Shown here one piece after another: positions 26,210-34,208 of a stretch of DNA of 64,000 bases. Origin of the DNA: G965216905 sp965216905 (GTDB taxonomy: Bacteria > Actinomycetota > Acidimicrobiia > Spongiisociales > ZC4RG35); contig OZ244213.1 in the NCBI GenBank assembly GCA_965216905.1, positions 1,364,001 through 1,428,000 on the forward strand, in the 5' to 3' direction. The notes below the pieces were generated by a model that searched no databases, was not told the origin of the DNA, and saw nothing but the letters and a program-made list of their open reading frames with translations. A program made the translations under genes and the position numbers. The stretch's first letter is position 1; each line of letters begins with the position of its first letter.

Positions 26210-26863
26210 TCACCTCCTGCGAACGATGAACGACGCGCCACCGAACGTCAAGCGTGAAGTGTCCGGGACCTCGACGGGGCCGTCGCCAACCGCTACTCCA
26301 TCGACCCAGGTGCCGTTCGAGCTGGCCAGGTCTCGCACCATGATGTGCCCACCCTCGGTCCACAGGCGGGCGTGCGAGCGGGAAACGGTGTCGTCGCCGA
26401 TCTCGACGTCGACGTCGTCGCTGCGGCCGACCACCGCGTGGTTCACCGTCACCGCCACGTCGGAGTCGCCGTGGAGGACGGCCCACGCCCGCCGCGGTCC
26501 TGGGCGGTGCGATGGAATGCAGTGCGGTGCGCCACGGGGGGTGTCGTCGTCGGCCGTGAGTTCGACGATCGCCGGTCCGTCCATCCTCCATCCGCGTTCC
26601 AGGGCAAGCTCCTCCAGGCCGTCCGCGAGCCACCGCATCAGCCGTCCCGGCGGCGTAGTCCCCTCGAGGTCGTGCGGAGAGACGGTGACCCGGTAGTGGT
26701 TGGGAACGCGCGTTCCCCACTCGGTCGATTCGGACGCGAGATCGGCCTCGCGGGCGAGCCGTCCGGCCAGCTCGGTGGGATGGAGCGGTCCCCGGAAGAC
26801 GCCGGCCACCGCACCGTCGAGCAACGCTTCGAGTCGCCGCTCCAACCGCCGGAACACCTCCAT
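26210..26863 (-). CDS. fhaA: FHA-domain protein FhaA (DUF3662 + FHA)
   Basis: The product has 217 residues. The N-terminal DUF3662-type domain (MEVFRRLERRLEALLDGAV, PTELAGRLAREAD, NHYRVTVSPHDLE) is joined to a C-terminal FHA domain (VVGRSDDVDVEIGDDTVSRSHARL, LASSNGTWVDGVAV). The long Pro-rich linker of mycobacterial FhaA (527 aa) is nearly absent. It is the first gene of the fhaA-fhaB-pstP-rodA-pbpA-pknB operon. ATG 26863 gives the conserved N-terminus. Confidence 0.92.
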   Translation of the reverse strand: MEVFRRLERRLEALLDGAVAGVFRGPLHPTELAGRLAREADLASESTEWGTRVPNHYRVTVSPHDLEGTTPPGRLMRWLADGLEELALERGWRMDGPAIVELTADDDTPRGAPHCIPSHRPGPRRAWAVLHGDSDVAVTVNHAVVGRSDDVDVEIGDDTVSRSHARLWTEGGHIMVRDLASSNGTWVDGVAVGDGPVEVPDTSRLTFGGASFIVRRR

Positions 26864-26969
26864 CGGCGGAACGCTACTTCTCCGGGGCAGACAACGGGGA
26901 ACGGCGGGGGTGGGTGGGTCCGGTCTCGGACGTGGGGCGACGACGGCACTATCATTCACCCGTTGCCAC

Positions 26970-27053
<84 letters not shown>

Positions 27054-27054
27054 C

Positions 27055-28071
27055 TTGATCGGTGACCCCCTCAAACCCCGCCGTCGACGACGGAGGCGGT
27101 GGGTGGTTCCTCTCTTCGCAGTCGTGCTGGCCTTGATCGTGGCCTGGATGAGCAGCGGCGACGAGCCCGCCTCCCCCATCTATGCCGAGGACCTGCGCGA
27201 GTCGCTGGTCGAACTGGCGCGCCGGGCCGGACCGTACGAGGACTCGGTGGTCGACATCGGCGAGACCGGCCGGGTGCGACTCATCGAGTTGTCCGATGAT
27301 GTTCTGGAAGGAGTGTCGGAGGTACGGGCCATGATCGCCGATGCCCCGTCCGATCCCGAGATGGCCGGTTCGCTGGCCATTCTCGAAGAGGCAGCCGGTG
27401 CCTGGGAGACCGGAGTCGGCGCGTTTCGGACGCAGCTGCTCAGGGCGGCCGACGAGCCCGATGCGGTTGGAGTCGAAGTGACCCTCACCAACAGCCTGAT
27501 CGATCTGCTGGCTGGGGACCGCTTGTATGTCCGATTCGTCGACGGGTACGGCCGGGCGGGCGCCGAGCCTCCGGTGGCGGGGTTTCCCGACGTCAGTCTG
27601 CTGAGCGACGGCTACCCGATCGGTGGCGCCGCCACCCAGTTGGTCGAGCTGGCACGTTCGGCCGACAGTCCATTCCGACTTCGACCGAACGTCTCGATCG
27701 ATCAGGTGGTGACTGATCCGGAACTGGTGCTCAACACCGATGAACAGCTGGTGGCCGTCTATACCGAGACCCTCTCGGTGAACGTGGTCGTCGTCAACGA
27801 CGGCAACGGCGCCTCCGATCCGGTCGACCTCTCGCTGGAGCTGGTGGGCCCTCTCGAGAATCCGCTGCGACTCTCGGCCACGGTCGACGCGCTGAGTCCG
27901 GGTTCGAAGACAACGGTCTCGTTCGAGGAACTGGCGGTGATTCCGGGCGGTACCTACCAGCTGCGACTGACGCTTCCCCTCGCCGAGAACGAGGAGCAGA
28001 GTGAGGACAATCTGCAGGCCTTCACGTTTCGGGTGAACGAGCAGACCTCGAGCGACACCACCGCCGGCTGA
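27055..28071 (+). CDS. Membrane-anchored protein of unknown function
   Basis: The protein (338 aa from TTG 27055) has an Arg-rich N-terminus and one transmembrane helix (WVVPLFAVVLALIVAWM). A large outside domain follows, with a helical first half (LRESLVELARRAGPYEDSV) and a C-terminal beta-sandwich-like half (TETLSVNVVVVNDGNGASDPVD), resembling an adhesion or CARDB-type domain. No catalytic motif is seen. The start is uncertain. TTG 27055 keeps the positive n-region but directly follows the tRNA, whereas GTG 27103 follows GGAGG but starts inside the helix. The gene ends 73 bases before serS. Confidence 0.65.
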   Translation: MIGDPLKPRRRRRRRWVVPLFAVVLALIVAWMSSGDEPASPIYAEDLRESLVELARRAGPYEDSVVDIGETGRVRLIELSDDVLEGVSEVRAMIADAPSDPEMAGSLAILEEAAGAWETGVGAFRTQLLRAADEPDAVGVEVTLTNSLIDLLAGDRLYVRFVDGYGRAGAEPPVAGFPDVSLLSDGYPIGGAATQLVELARSADSPFRLRPNVSIDQVVTDPELVLNTDEQLVAVYTETLSVNVVVVNDGNGASDPVDLSLELVGPLENPLRLSATVDALSPGSKTTVSFEELAVIPGGTYQLRLTLPLAENEEQSEDNLQAFTFRVNEQTSSDTTAG

Positions 28072-28144
28072 CCGTCGTACCCGATGCCGGTCGACGCCAA
28101 TCCCGCCGGGACTCGTCACGCCGGGCGGTACCATCGGCAAGCCC

Positions 28145-29389
28145 ATGATCGACATCGCCGTTCTTCGCAATGACCCTGATCTCCTCCGCCGCTCCCTGGC
28201 AAAGCGCGGGGTCGAGCTCGACGTCGACCGACTCGTCGAGTTGGAGGCGGCGACCCGCCGCATCCGCCACGCCGCCGAGGAGACTCGCGCCGCCCAGAAG
28301 GAGTCCGGCCGGCGGATCGCCGGCCTCGACGGGGAAGCCAAGCAGCGGGCGATCGCCGAGGCGTCGGAGCTGTCGGAGCGGTACAAGGCGCTGACCGCCG
28401 AGGCGGAGGAGAAGCAGGCCGAGTTCGACGCGCTGTGGATCACCGTTCCGAATCTGGTCGACGACACGGCCGCCGCCGGATTCACCGACCAGGACAACGA
28501 GGAGATCAAGCGGCTCGGGGATCCGGCGTCCGAGGTGGCCAGAGACCATGCCGAACTGGGCTCGCACCTGGACATCATCGACACCGAGCGCGGGGCCAAG
28601 GTCTCCGGATCGCGGTTTGGCTATCTGAAGGGCAAGGCGGTTCTCCTGGAGTTCGGCCTCGTCCGGTACGCCATGGACAAGCTGGTCGCTCACGGGTTCA
28701 CCCCGATGGTCCCGCCGGTGCTCGTCCGGGAGGAAGCGCTGGTGGGGACCGGCTTCTTCCCAGGCGACCGTGAGCAGGTGTACTCGGTACCGGAGGACGA
28801 TCTGTTCCTCGTCGGAACGTCGGAAGTCCCCCTGGCCGCCTACCACATGGACGAGATCCTGCCCGAGCTGCCGTTGCGGTACGCCGGATTCTCGACCTGT
28901 TTCCGCCGGGAGGCGGGCACCTACGGCAAGGACACGGCCGGTATCTTCCGGGTTCACCAGTTCGACAAGGTCGAGATGTTCGTGTTCTGTGACCCGGATC
29001 GGTCACGGGAGGAGCACGACCGGCTGCTCGGAATCGAAGAGGACATCGTCCAGGGCTTGGACGTCCCGTACCGGGTGGTGAATGTGGCGGCCGGTGATCT
29101 CGGTGCATCCGCCGCCAAGAAGTACGACATCGAGGCCTGGTATCCGGGTCAGCAGGCGTACCGCGAGATCACCTCCTGCTCGAACACGACCGACTACCAG
29201 GCCCGCCGGCTCAAGGTCCGAACCCGAACCGACGATGGCACGCGAGTGATTCACACCCTCAACGGGACGGCGGTGGCGGTGGGTCGAACCATCCTCGCCA
29301 TCCTGGAGAACCACCAGCAGTTGGACGGTTCCGTTCGGATCCCCGACGAGTTGGTCCCATACACCGGGTTCGACCTCATCGAGCCGTGA
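28145..29389 (+). CDS. serS: Seryl-tRNA synthetase
   Basis: This 414-residue class-II synthetase has the N-terminal helical arm (MIDIAVLRNDPDLLRRSLAKRG, coiled coil to about 105) that contacts the long variable arm of tRNA-Ser. The catalytic domain has motif 1 around HGFTPMVPPVLVREEALVGTG, motif 2 in FRREAGTYGKDTAGIFRVHQF and motif 3 near LNGTAVAVGRTILAILENHQ. Four tRNA-Ser genes lie 1.3-2.2 kb downstream. The methyltransferase start overlaps the stop codon by 4 bases. Confidence 0.97.
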   Translation: MIDIAVLRNDPDLLRRSLAKRGVELDVDRLVELEAATRRIRHAAEETRAAQKESGRRIAGLDGEAKQRAIAEASELSERYKALTAEAEEKQAEFDALWITVPNLVDDTAAAGFTDQDNEEIKRLGDPASEVARDHAELGSHLDIIDTERGAKVSGSRFGYLKGKAVLLEFGLVRYAMDKLVAHGFTPMVPPVLVREEALVGTGFFPGDREQVYSVPEDDLFLVGTSEVPLAAYHMDEILPELPLRYAGFSTCFRREAGTYGKDTAGIFRVHQFDKVEMFVFCDPDRSREEHDRLLGIEEDIVQGLDVPYRVVNVAAGDLGASAAKKYDIEAWYPGQQAYREITSCSNTTDYQARRLKVRTRTDDGTRVIHTLNGTAVAVGRTILAILENHQQLDGSVRIPDELVPYTGFDLIEP

Positions 29390-30021
29390 GCGAGGTCTCC
29401 GACCCGATCTTCGCCAAGATCGCCCGCCGCTACGACCTGCTGAACCGGATCCTGTCGCTGGGACAGGATCAGCGATGGCGGAAACGGGCCATCGCCTATC
29501 TCCCCGACGGTTGGGTGGTCGACCTCGGCAGCGGGACCGGAGCGGCACTGCCGGCCTTCGAAGGTCGAACCGTGGTCGGTCTCGACCCGGTGATCGAGAT
29601 GCTGGCGCTGTCACCGATACGCCGTCGGGTGGTCGGCGTCGGGGAGCGGCTGCCCTTTGCCGACGAATCCGTCGACGGCGTGTTCTCGGCCTATGTGTTC
29701 CGCAACCTCACTTCGATCGACGAGACCCTCCGCGAGATCGAGCGGGTGCTTCGTCCGGGCGGCGTGGCCGCCATCGTCGACCTGTCGCGGCCTCGCAACC
29801 GGATCCTGGCCGCCATCCACCGTCTCGGAACCGCGATCGCCCTCCCCCTGGCCGGATTGTTCGTCGGCGCACCGGGGGAGTACTGGTATCTGCATCGCTC
29901 CCTGGATTCACTCCCACCGCCCGAAGCGCTGTACCGAGATGCCCCGCTGCGGCTGGACACCGTGTGGCGGATGGGTCCGCTGGGGTTCGTCTACGCGGCG
30001 ATCTTGAGCAAGACGCCGTGA
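29386..30021 (+). CDS. UbiE/MenG-type class-I methyltransferase
   Basis: This 211-residue SAM-dependent methyltransferase has a near-complete UbiE signature. It has the N-terminal FAKIARRYDLLNRILSLGQD, the SAM loop VVDLGSGTGAAL, an acidic residue after strand 2 (VVGLDPVIEM) and the C-terminal FVGAPGEYWYLHRSLDSLPPPE. UbiE/MenG enzymes methylate demethylmenaquinone, the last step to menaquinone, the usual actinobacterial quinone. Part of the C-terminal motif differs from canonical MenG, so another quinone-like substrate is possible. GTG 29386 overlaps the serS stop (GTGA). Confidence 0.8.
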   Translation: MSEVSDPIFAKIARRYDLLNRILSLGQDQRWRKRAIAYLPDGWVVDLGSGTGAALPAFEGRTVVGLDPVIEMLALSPIRRRVVGVGERLPFADESVDGVFSAYVFRNLTSIDETLREIERVLRPGGVAAIVDLSRPRNRILAAIHRLGTAIALPLAGLFVGAPGEYWYLHRSLDSLPPPEALYRDAPLRLDTVWRMGPLGFVYAAILSKTP

Positions 30022-30041
30022 ACAGGGTGGCCTGACAGAGT

Positions 30042-30174
30042 CCGTTCGGTGGATGCGGCCGCCAGGCTTGACTGCGGCGCCCGGGACCGGCCGCGTGTGG
30101 CTGCTTCCTTCCGGACCTGACCAGGTTGGCGGGGCCCCGCCGCGCAGGACCCGGAGGCCGCATCCACCGAACGG
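30042..30174 (-). ncRNA. ffs: Signal recognition particle RNA (4.5S-type)
   Basis: On the minus strand the conserved apical domain reads GTCAGGTCCGGAAGGAAGCA, the Ffh-binding loop of bacterial SRP RNA. A 19-bp perfect outer stem (30042-30060 with 30156-30174) closes the hairpin; the core RNA is probably 30051-30165. It lies 7 bases from the 3' end of tadA and 20 bases from the methyltransferase stop. It is the small bacterial form, without an Alu domain. Confidence 0.93.
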
Positions 30175-30181
30175 TGGCTGC

Positions 30182-30685
30182 TCAGTCTATCGGTTCGCCG
30201 GGCCGTGCCTCCCCGGCCGCACTGTCGCTGCGCCGGTCGGCGAAGAAGGCCTGCAATTGGTCGGCGCACTCTGCCTCCCGGACTCCGGCGATCAGATCGC
30301 ACCGATGGTTGAGTCGTTCGTCCTGGGGGATGTTGAAGAGGCTCCACGCCGCCCCGGCCTTGTGGTCGGGGGCGCCGTAGACGATGCGGTCGAGTCGGGC
30401 GTTGACGGCCGCTCCGGCACACATGGCACAGGGCTCCAAGGTCACGACGAGGGTGTGTCCGGAAAGCCGCCACGTTCCGGCCCCGGCGGCCGCCGCTCGC
30501 AGGGCGATGATCTCGGCGTGGGCGGTGGGGTCGGCGTCGACCTCGCGACGGTTGCGCCCGGTTGCCACGATGGCGCCGGCGCCGTCGGCGACGACCGCCC
30601 CCACCGGCACGTCGCCGGCCTCGCCGGCGGCCGCCGCCTCGTCCAGGGCGACCCCCATCAGCTCGTGCCAGGTCTGGTCAGTCAT
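30182..30685 (-). CDS. tadA: tRNA-specific adenosine deaminase TadA
   Basis: This 167-residue zinc deaminase has the metal ligands HAE (His56, catalytic Glu58) and PCAMC (Cys86, Cys89). The conserved GAVVADGAGAIVATGRN and RLDRIVYGAPDHKAGA segments are also present. It converts A34 to inosine in tRNA-Arg(ACG). A tRNA-Arg(ACG) gene is 1.1 kb away, which fits this role. The C-terminal ~15 residues are a disordered tail. Confidence 0.94.
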   Translation of the reverse strand: MTDQTWHELMGVALDEAAAAGEAGDVPVGAVVADGAGAIVATGRNRREVDADPTAHAEIIALRAAAAGAGTWRLSGHTLVVTLEPCAMCAGAAVNARLDRIVYGAPDHKAGAAWSLFNIPQDERLNHRCDLIAGVREAECADQLQAFFADRRSDSAAGEARPGEPID

Positions 30686-30730
30686 CGTCTTTCCCGATCG
30701 GTCTTGGACTCGGTACGCTGTCGTGTTCCC

Positions 30731-30819
30731 GGAGGGATCGCATAGTCTGGTCTAGTGCGCGGCACTGGAAATGCCGTTGGGGTTCACGCCCCTCGGGGGT
30801 TCAAATCCCCCTCCCTCCG
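30731..30819 (+). tRNA. tRNA-Ser (anticodon GGA)
   Basis: This 89-nt class-II tRNA has acceptor GGAGGGA/TCCCTCC with G73, anticodon arm GGCACTGGAAATGCC (anticodon GGA), a long variable arm and T-arm GGGGGTTCAAATCCCCC. It is the first of five tRNAs in the cluster. Confidence 0.95.
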
Positions 30820-30840
30820 CCAGCCGCTCCGGCCGACGTT

Positions 30841-30896
30841 CTGCACACTGTGCAGCATCCGTCGTCTCCCGGCGTCTTCTGCACATCGTGCAGAAG
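30841..30896. repeat. Two palindromes between tRNA-Ser genes
   Basis: CTGCACACTGTGCAG (30841-30855) and CTTCTGCAC-atc-GTGCAGAAG (30876-30896, 9-bp perfect stem, 3-nt loop) share the core CTGCAC/GTGCAG. The short 3-nt loop resembles those in the other tRNA-linked hairpins. No gene occupies 30820-30944. Confidence 0.75.
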
Positions 30897-30944
30897 ATTC
30901 GGGATGGTATCGGTCGGCGGTTCCGTAGTACGTTGTGCAACCCC

Positions 30945-31033
30945 GGAGGGGTCGCATAGTCCGGTCTAGTGCGCGGCACTCGAAATGCCGTAGGGGCATT
31001 CGCTCCTCGAGGGTTCGAATCCCTCCCCCTCCG
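30945..31033 (+). tRNA. tRNA-Ser (anticodon CGA)
   Basis: This 89-nt class-II tRNA has acceptor GGAGGGG/CCCCTCC with G73, anticodon arm GGCACTCGAAATGCC (anticodon CGA) and T-arm GAGGGTTCGAATCCCTC. Its sequence is very close to tRNA-Ser(GGA) 126 bases upstream, suggesting duplication. Confidence 0.95.
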
Positions 31034-31059
31034 CCAGCCCCCGACAACGGGGTGCCCGA

Positions 31060-31147
31060 GGAGGGATGACCGAGCGGTCGAAGGTGACGGTCTTGAAAAC
31101 CGTTGGGCCCTTCGCGGGTCCCGTGGGTTCAAATCCCACTCCCTCCG
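31060..31147 (+). tRNA. tRNA-Ser (anticodon TGA)
   Basis: This 88-nt class-II tRNA has acceptor GGAGGGA/TCCCTCC with G73 and anticodon arm ACGGTCTTGAAAACCGT (anticodon TGA). Its T-arm is GTGGGTTCAAATCCCAC. The 70-bp tandem array starts 3 bases after its last base. Confidence 0.95.
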
Positions 31148-31150
31148 CGT

Positions 31151-31490
31151 CGGTCGGATGAGATCCGACCTCTGGGAGTTTGCGCGGTACGCAAACGTCC
31201 TGGCCGATGTGATCGTCTGCCGGTCGGATGAGATCCGACCTCTGGGAGTTTGCGCGGTGCGCAAACGTCCTGGCCGATGTGATCGTCTGCCGGTCGGATG
31301 AGGTCCGACCTCTGGGAGTTTGCGCGGTGCGCAAACGTCCTGGCCGATGTGATCGTCTGCCGGTCGGATGAGGTCCGACCTCTGGGAGTTTGCGCGGTGC
31401 GCAAACGTCCTGGCCGATGTGATCGTCTGCCGGTCGGATGAGGTCCGACCTCTGGGAGTTTGCGCGGTGCGCAAACGTCCTGGCCGATGC
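31151..31490. repeat. Five tandem 70-bp repeats with paired hairpins between tRNA-Ser genes
   Basis: Units start at 31151, 31221, 31291, 31361 and 31431; the last is cut after about 60 bp. Each begins CGGTCGGATGAGATCCGACC and contains two hairpins with short loops. Hairpin 1 is GGTCGGAT-gag-ATCCGACC; in units 3-5 one base differs (gaggtcc). Hairpin 2 is GTTTGCGC-ggt-GCGCAAAC; in unit 1 it reads cggtacgc. The units are otherwise identical, with no spacers. Confidence 0.95.
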
Positions 31491-31534
31491 CCGAGACCGG
31501 TACCCTGTGCCGGTCCGAGAACGGACGACAACCT

Positions 31535-31627
<93 letters not shown>

Positions 31628-31766
31628 AGCTTTGGATCTCGGCGCTCGACGACAGACGGGCCGGGGACTGGCCTTCGTCGAGGTGGGCGAACGGTGCTCC
31701 AGACTTCTCGACGAGGCGAGGAGGCCGCTACCATACGCCCTGGTGTCCAACCGGACGCCGACCCAT

Positions 31767-31841
<75 letters not shown>

Positions 31842-31846
31842 AGACG

Positions 31847-31870
31847 AAACCCCCGTGAATGCGGGGGTTT
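31847..31870. terminator. Hairpin between tRNA-Arg and integrase
   Basis: AAACCCCCG-tgaat-GCGGGGGTTT forms a 9-bp stem followed by TTTCTGT on the plus strand. It can end transcription of the tRNA, and from the other side of the minus-strand integrase gene, whose stop codon is 4 bases away. Confidence 0.8.
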
Positions 31871-31873
31871 CTG

Positions 31874-33013
31874 TCATCTGCCGCCGATGTCGATTCCACG
31901 TGACCGCTCGTTGGGCCGCGGCTGGGCCGCGAGATTTCGAGCCCGGATGTCCTCCAGCCGTCCGATGAGTGCCTCGACGTCGGAGGGGAAGAGGTGGGTG
32001 TAGCGGTCCATGGTCACCGAGATGGACGAGTGCCCGAGGTGGACTTGGACGGCTTTGGGGTTGGCCCCGGCGGCGATGAGCAGGGTGGCGCAGGTGTGGC
32101 GTAGGTCGTGGATGCGGAGTCCTTTGAGGAGGTCGGCTTGCTCGACTGCGGTGTACCAGACCTGGCGTCGGAAGTTGCTGTTGCGAAGTGGCGCGCCTTG
32201 CGGTGAGGTGAACACCAGTGCGTCGGGTTCGTCGGGCACGTGTTGGTCGAGGTGTTTGTCGAGGAGGTCGCGGAGGAATCCGGGGATGCCGACTGTTCGA
32301 CTTCGATGGTTCTTGGTGGGGCCGAAGTGGAGTTCGCCTCCGGCTTCTGACACCGACTCGGCAACACTGATGCGGGACCGGAGGAGGTCGCAGCGGCCCC
32401 TTCTGAGGGCTGCGGCTTCTCCCCAGCGGAGTCCTCCGTAGGCGAGGAGGTAGACGAGGGTGCCGTAGGGATCTTGGATCGTGTTGGCGAGCCGGTCCAC
32501 CTGGTCGGCGTCGAGGAACAACATCTGTGGTTCGGGCTGGCGAGGAGTGCGGACAGCTTCGACCGGGTTGGTGGCCAGGTAGCCGGCGTCGACGGCGAGG
32601 GTCAGCATGCTGTTGAGTACCTGGCGAGCCTGACGGATCCCGGACGGTCCGAGGCCTGTCGTCTGGAGATCGGCGATCCATTCCTCGACGGCCATGCGGT
32701 CGATGTGGCGCAGCTGGTAGCGACCGAAGGCCGGCAGGACGTGGGCCTTCAGGTTCGATCGATAGCCGGTGAGGGTCTTAGGTTTGAGATGCGATTTGGT
32801 ATGGAGCCACCGTACGGCCCATTCGTCGACGGTGATCTGTGCGAGGCGGGGGTCGGTCCAGTCGCCGCGGATGAGGTCGGCTTGGACGGTGGCCATGAAC
32901 CGGTCGGCGTCGGCTTTGCGTGTGAAGCTCCTCGATCGTTCCCGACCGAGTGGGTCCCGGTAGCGGACCCGCCAGGGTTTGCGGCGGTCGGGTCGTTTCT
33001 CGATGTGGGCCAT
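31874..33013 (-). CDS. Tyrosine recombinase (integrase)
   Basis: The protein (379 aa from ATG 33013) has an Arg-rich AP2-like arm-binding N-terminus (WRVRYRDPLGRERSRSF). A SAM-like core-binding domain follows (TVDEWAVRWL, LTGYRSNLKAHVLPAFGRY), then the catalytic domain. Active-site residues are visible: Arg in YGGLRWGEAAALRR, His-x-x-Arg in IHDLRHTCATLL, His in LGHSSISVTM and Tyr in DRYTHLF. It would recombine attP with the tRNA-Arg attB. An open frame extends to 33082, but ATG 33013 gives the usual MAHIEKRP-type start. The 3' end of the gene holds one copy of the 21-bp putative arm site. Confidence 0.93.
   Translation of the reverse strand: MAHIEKRPDRRKPWRVRYRDPLGRERSRSFTRKADADRFMATVQADLIRGDWTDPRLAQITVDEWAVRWLHTKSHLKPKTLTGYRSNLKAHVLPAFGRYQLRHIDRMAVEEWIADLQTTGLGPSGIRQARQVLNSMLTLAVDAGYLATNPVEAVRTPRQPEPQMLFLDADQVDRLANTIQDPYGTLVYLLAYGGLRWGEAAALRRGRCDLLRSRISVAESVSEAGGELHFGPTKNHRSRTVGIPGFLRDLLDKHLDQHVPDEPDALVFTSPQGAPLRNSNFRRQVWYTAVEQADLLKGLRIHDLRHTCATLLIAAGANPKAVQVHLGHSSISVTMDRYTHLFPSDVEALIGRLEDIRARNLAAQPRPNERSRGIDIGGR
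31911..31931 (+). repeat. 21-bp direct repeat near left end (putative arm site)
   Basis: The word TTGGGCCGCGGCTGGGCCGC plus a following G occurs here, 69 bases inside attL, and in the same orientation at 37517-37537. It lies within the 3' end of the integrase gene. Confidence 0.7.
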
Positions 33014-33073
33014 GCGCTCGATCCATCGTCCGTTGACCGGCCTGGTGCGGCCTGTTCTGAGGATGCGATGGCA

Positions 33074-33550
33074 CCCTGTCATCCGAATGTCATTCCGGTG
33101 CCCTTGACCCTGTTTCGCCTGGTCAGAGGCCTATTCCGTACGCCCTGTCAGATGATGGGTGTTGTGTTGATCGCGTTGCCCTGACAGGGTGCTCGACACT
33201 CTGCTGACAGGGTTCACGAGTTTGCTGGCGACTATGGAATCAGCAACCGACCTCGAGCAGGTGCGGCCGGCGGCGCAGACTTGCGGACGCCTTCCCGACA
33301 TCGGTCCGGACAGCGGCAGCGAGGGCGCTGGCCTACCAGAGCTCTCCGTAGCCGCGCTCATCCGAGCGGCCAACGGCGAACGAAATGGCCGCAATACCTC
33401 GACGATCTCCGACGACCGCCCCGATTCAGACAGGAAGTTCAGATGCACAAGGAGCATGTCACAGAGGAGAACCGCGCCATCGACTCAGGCACCGAGCCGC
33501 GTCACCCACGAATCCGAAGTCAGACGCGAAGCGCGCACAGCACCCTGTCA
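33074..33550. repeat. Five CCCTGTCA motifs in the 600-bp gap after the integrase start
   Basis: CCCTGTCA occurs at 33074-33081, 33143-33150 and 33543-33550, and its reverse complement TGACAGGG at 33182-33189 and 33205-33212. One inverted copy lies inside the near-palindrome CCCTGACAGGG (33179-33189). The gap 33014-33609 has no convincing gene; an open frame at 33189-33818 overlaps the next real gene and shows no family features. The motifs may be binding sites for a regulator, excisionase or replication protein. Confidence 0.65.
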
Positions 33551-33580
33551 CTTCCACACGCACGTGCAACAAGTTGCTGG

Positions 33581-33598
33581 GTGTCTACGTGTAGACAC
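33581..33598. promoter_or_regulatory. Palindromic operator before the RHH/SEC-C gene
   Basis: GTGTCTAC-gt-GTAGACAC is an 18-bp inverted repeat with 8-bp arms. It lies 11 bases upstream of the ATG at 33610 and overlaps the ribosome-binding area. A ribbon-helix-helix protein encoded just downstream is the natural candidate to bind it. Confidence 0.7.
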
Positions 33599-33609
33599 GG
33601 GAGGTCGTG

Positions 33610-34119
33610 ATGGATCTCGATCGTGGCGCTCTGGCGAGGATCGACCGCAGGCTGCTCGCCAGTCTTGGACAAGACGAGACGTATCGGATGGTGCGGGTGC
33701 GGGTGCCGGTGACGGCAGGCAAGTGGTCGACCTGGAAGCGGTACTGCGACTCGGCCGGCGCCTCGATGGGTCGTGCCATCGCCACGTTGATCGATCGGGA
33801 ACTGGCTGTGTTCGGTGATCATCCCGGCGAGCACTTGCCGGTCTTCGCTGAGCGGGCTGAGGAGGAATTGGCGAGGCGACAGGAGCAGGTTGCTGGCCGG
33901 GAGGAGAAGGCGGCGGTTCTCGAGGAACGGCTCCGGACCTGGAACGCGCACCTCCGTAGGTGGGAGGTGGAGTTGGAGACCCGCGAACGGCGAGTCGAGC
34001 TCGGTCAGAAGATGTCTGCTCAACCCAGGGAGGCGGAGGCCAAGGTCGGTCGCAACGAACGCTGCCCGTGCGGGTCAGGTCTCAAGTACAAGCACTGCCA
34101 CGGCCTACGTGCCCGATGA
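33610..34119 (+). CDS. RHH-like, coiled-coil and SEC-C zinc-motif protein
   Basis: The protein has 169 residues and appears to hold three parts. Residues about 25-65 (RMVRVRVPVTAGKWSTWKRY, then GASMGRAIATLIDREL) look like a ribbon-helix-helix DNA-binding unit. Residues about 75-145 are a charged coiled coil (AERAEEELARRQEQVAGREE). The C-terminus NERCPCGSGLKYKHCHG is a SEC-C zinc motif like that of SecA. ATG 33610 follows GGGAGG by 5 bases. A palindromic operator lies just upstream, suggesting self-regulation. Small RHH proteins with SEC-C tails are found on mobile DNA, but no function is established. It might be the element's control protein. Confidence 0.68.
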   Translation: MDLDRGALARIDRRLLASLGQDETYRMVRVRVPVTAGKWSTWKRYCDSAGASMGRAIATLIDRELAVFGDHPGEHLPVFAERAEEELARRQEQVAGREEKAAVLEERLRTWNAHLRRWEVELETRERRVELGQKMSAQPREAEAKVGRNERCPCGSGLKYKHCHGLRAR

Positions 34120-34208
34120 TCGGAGGTCCTCCCAAATAATGTCGTATTAGCGCAGATTGCCGGTTCTCGGGCGGGTGGTTCCGGCGACTTGGGCTCAGTG
34201 GCCGCGCG

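Noticed and set aside
31151..31490. CRISPR array
   Set aside because: The 70-bp units follow each other with no unique spacers, and no cas genes are nearby.
33189..33818. Open frame of 209 codons after the integrase
   Set aside because: It overlaps the well-supported gene at 33610-34119 in another frame and shows no domain; the region holds repeated CCCTGTCA motifs instead.
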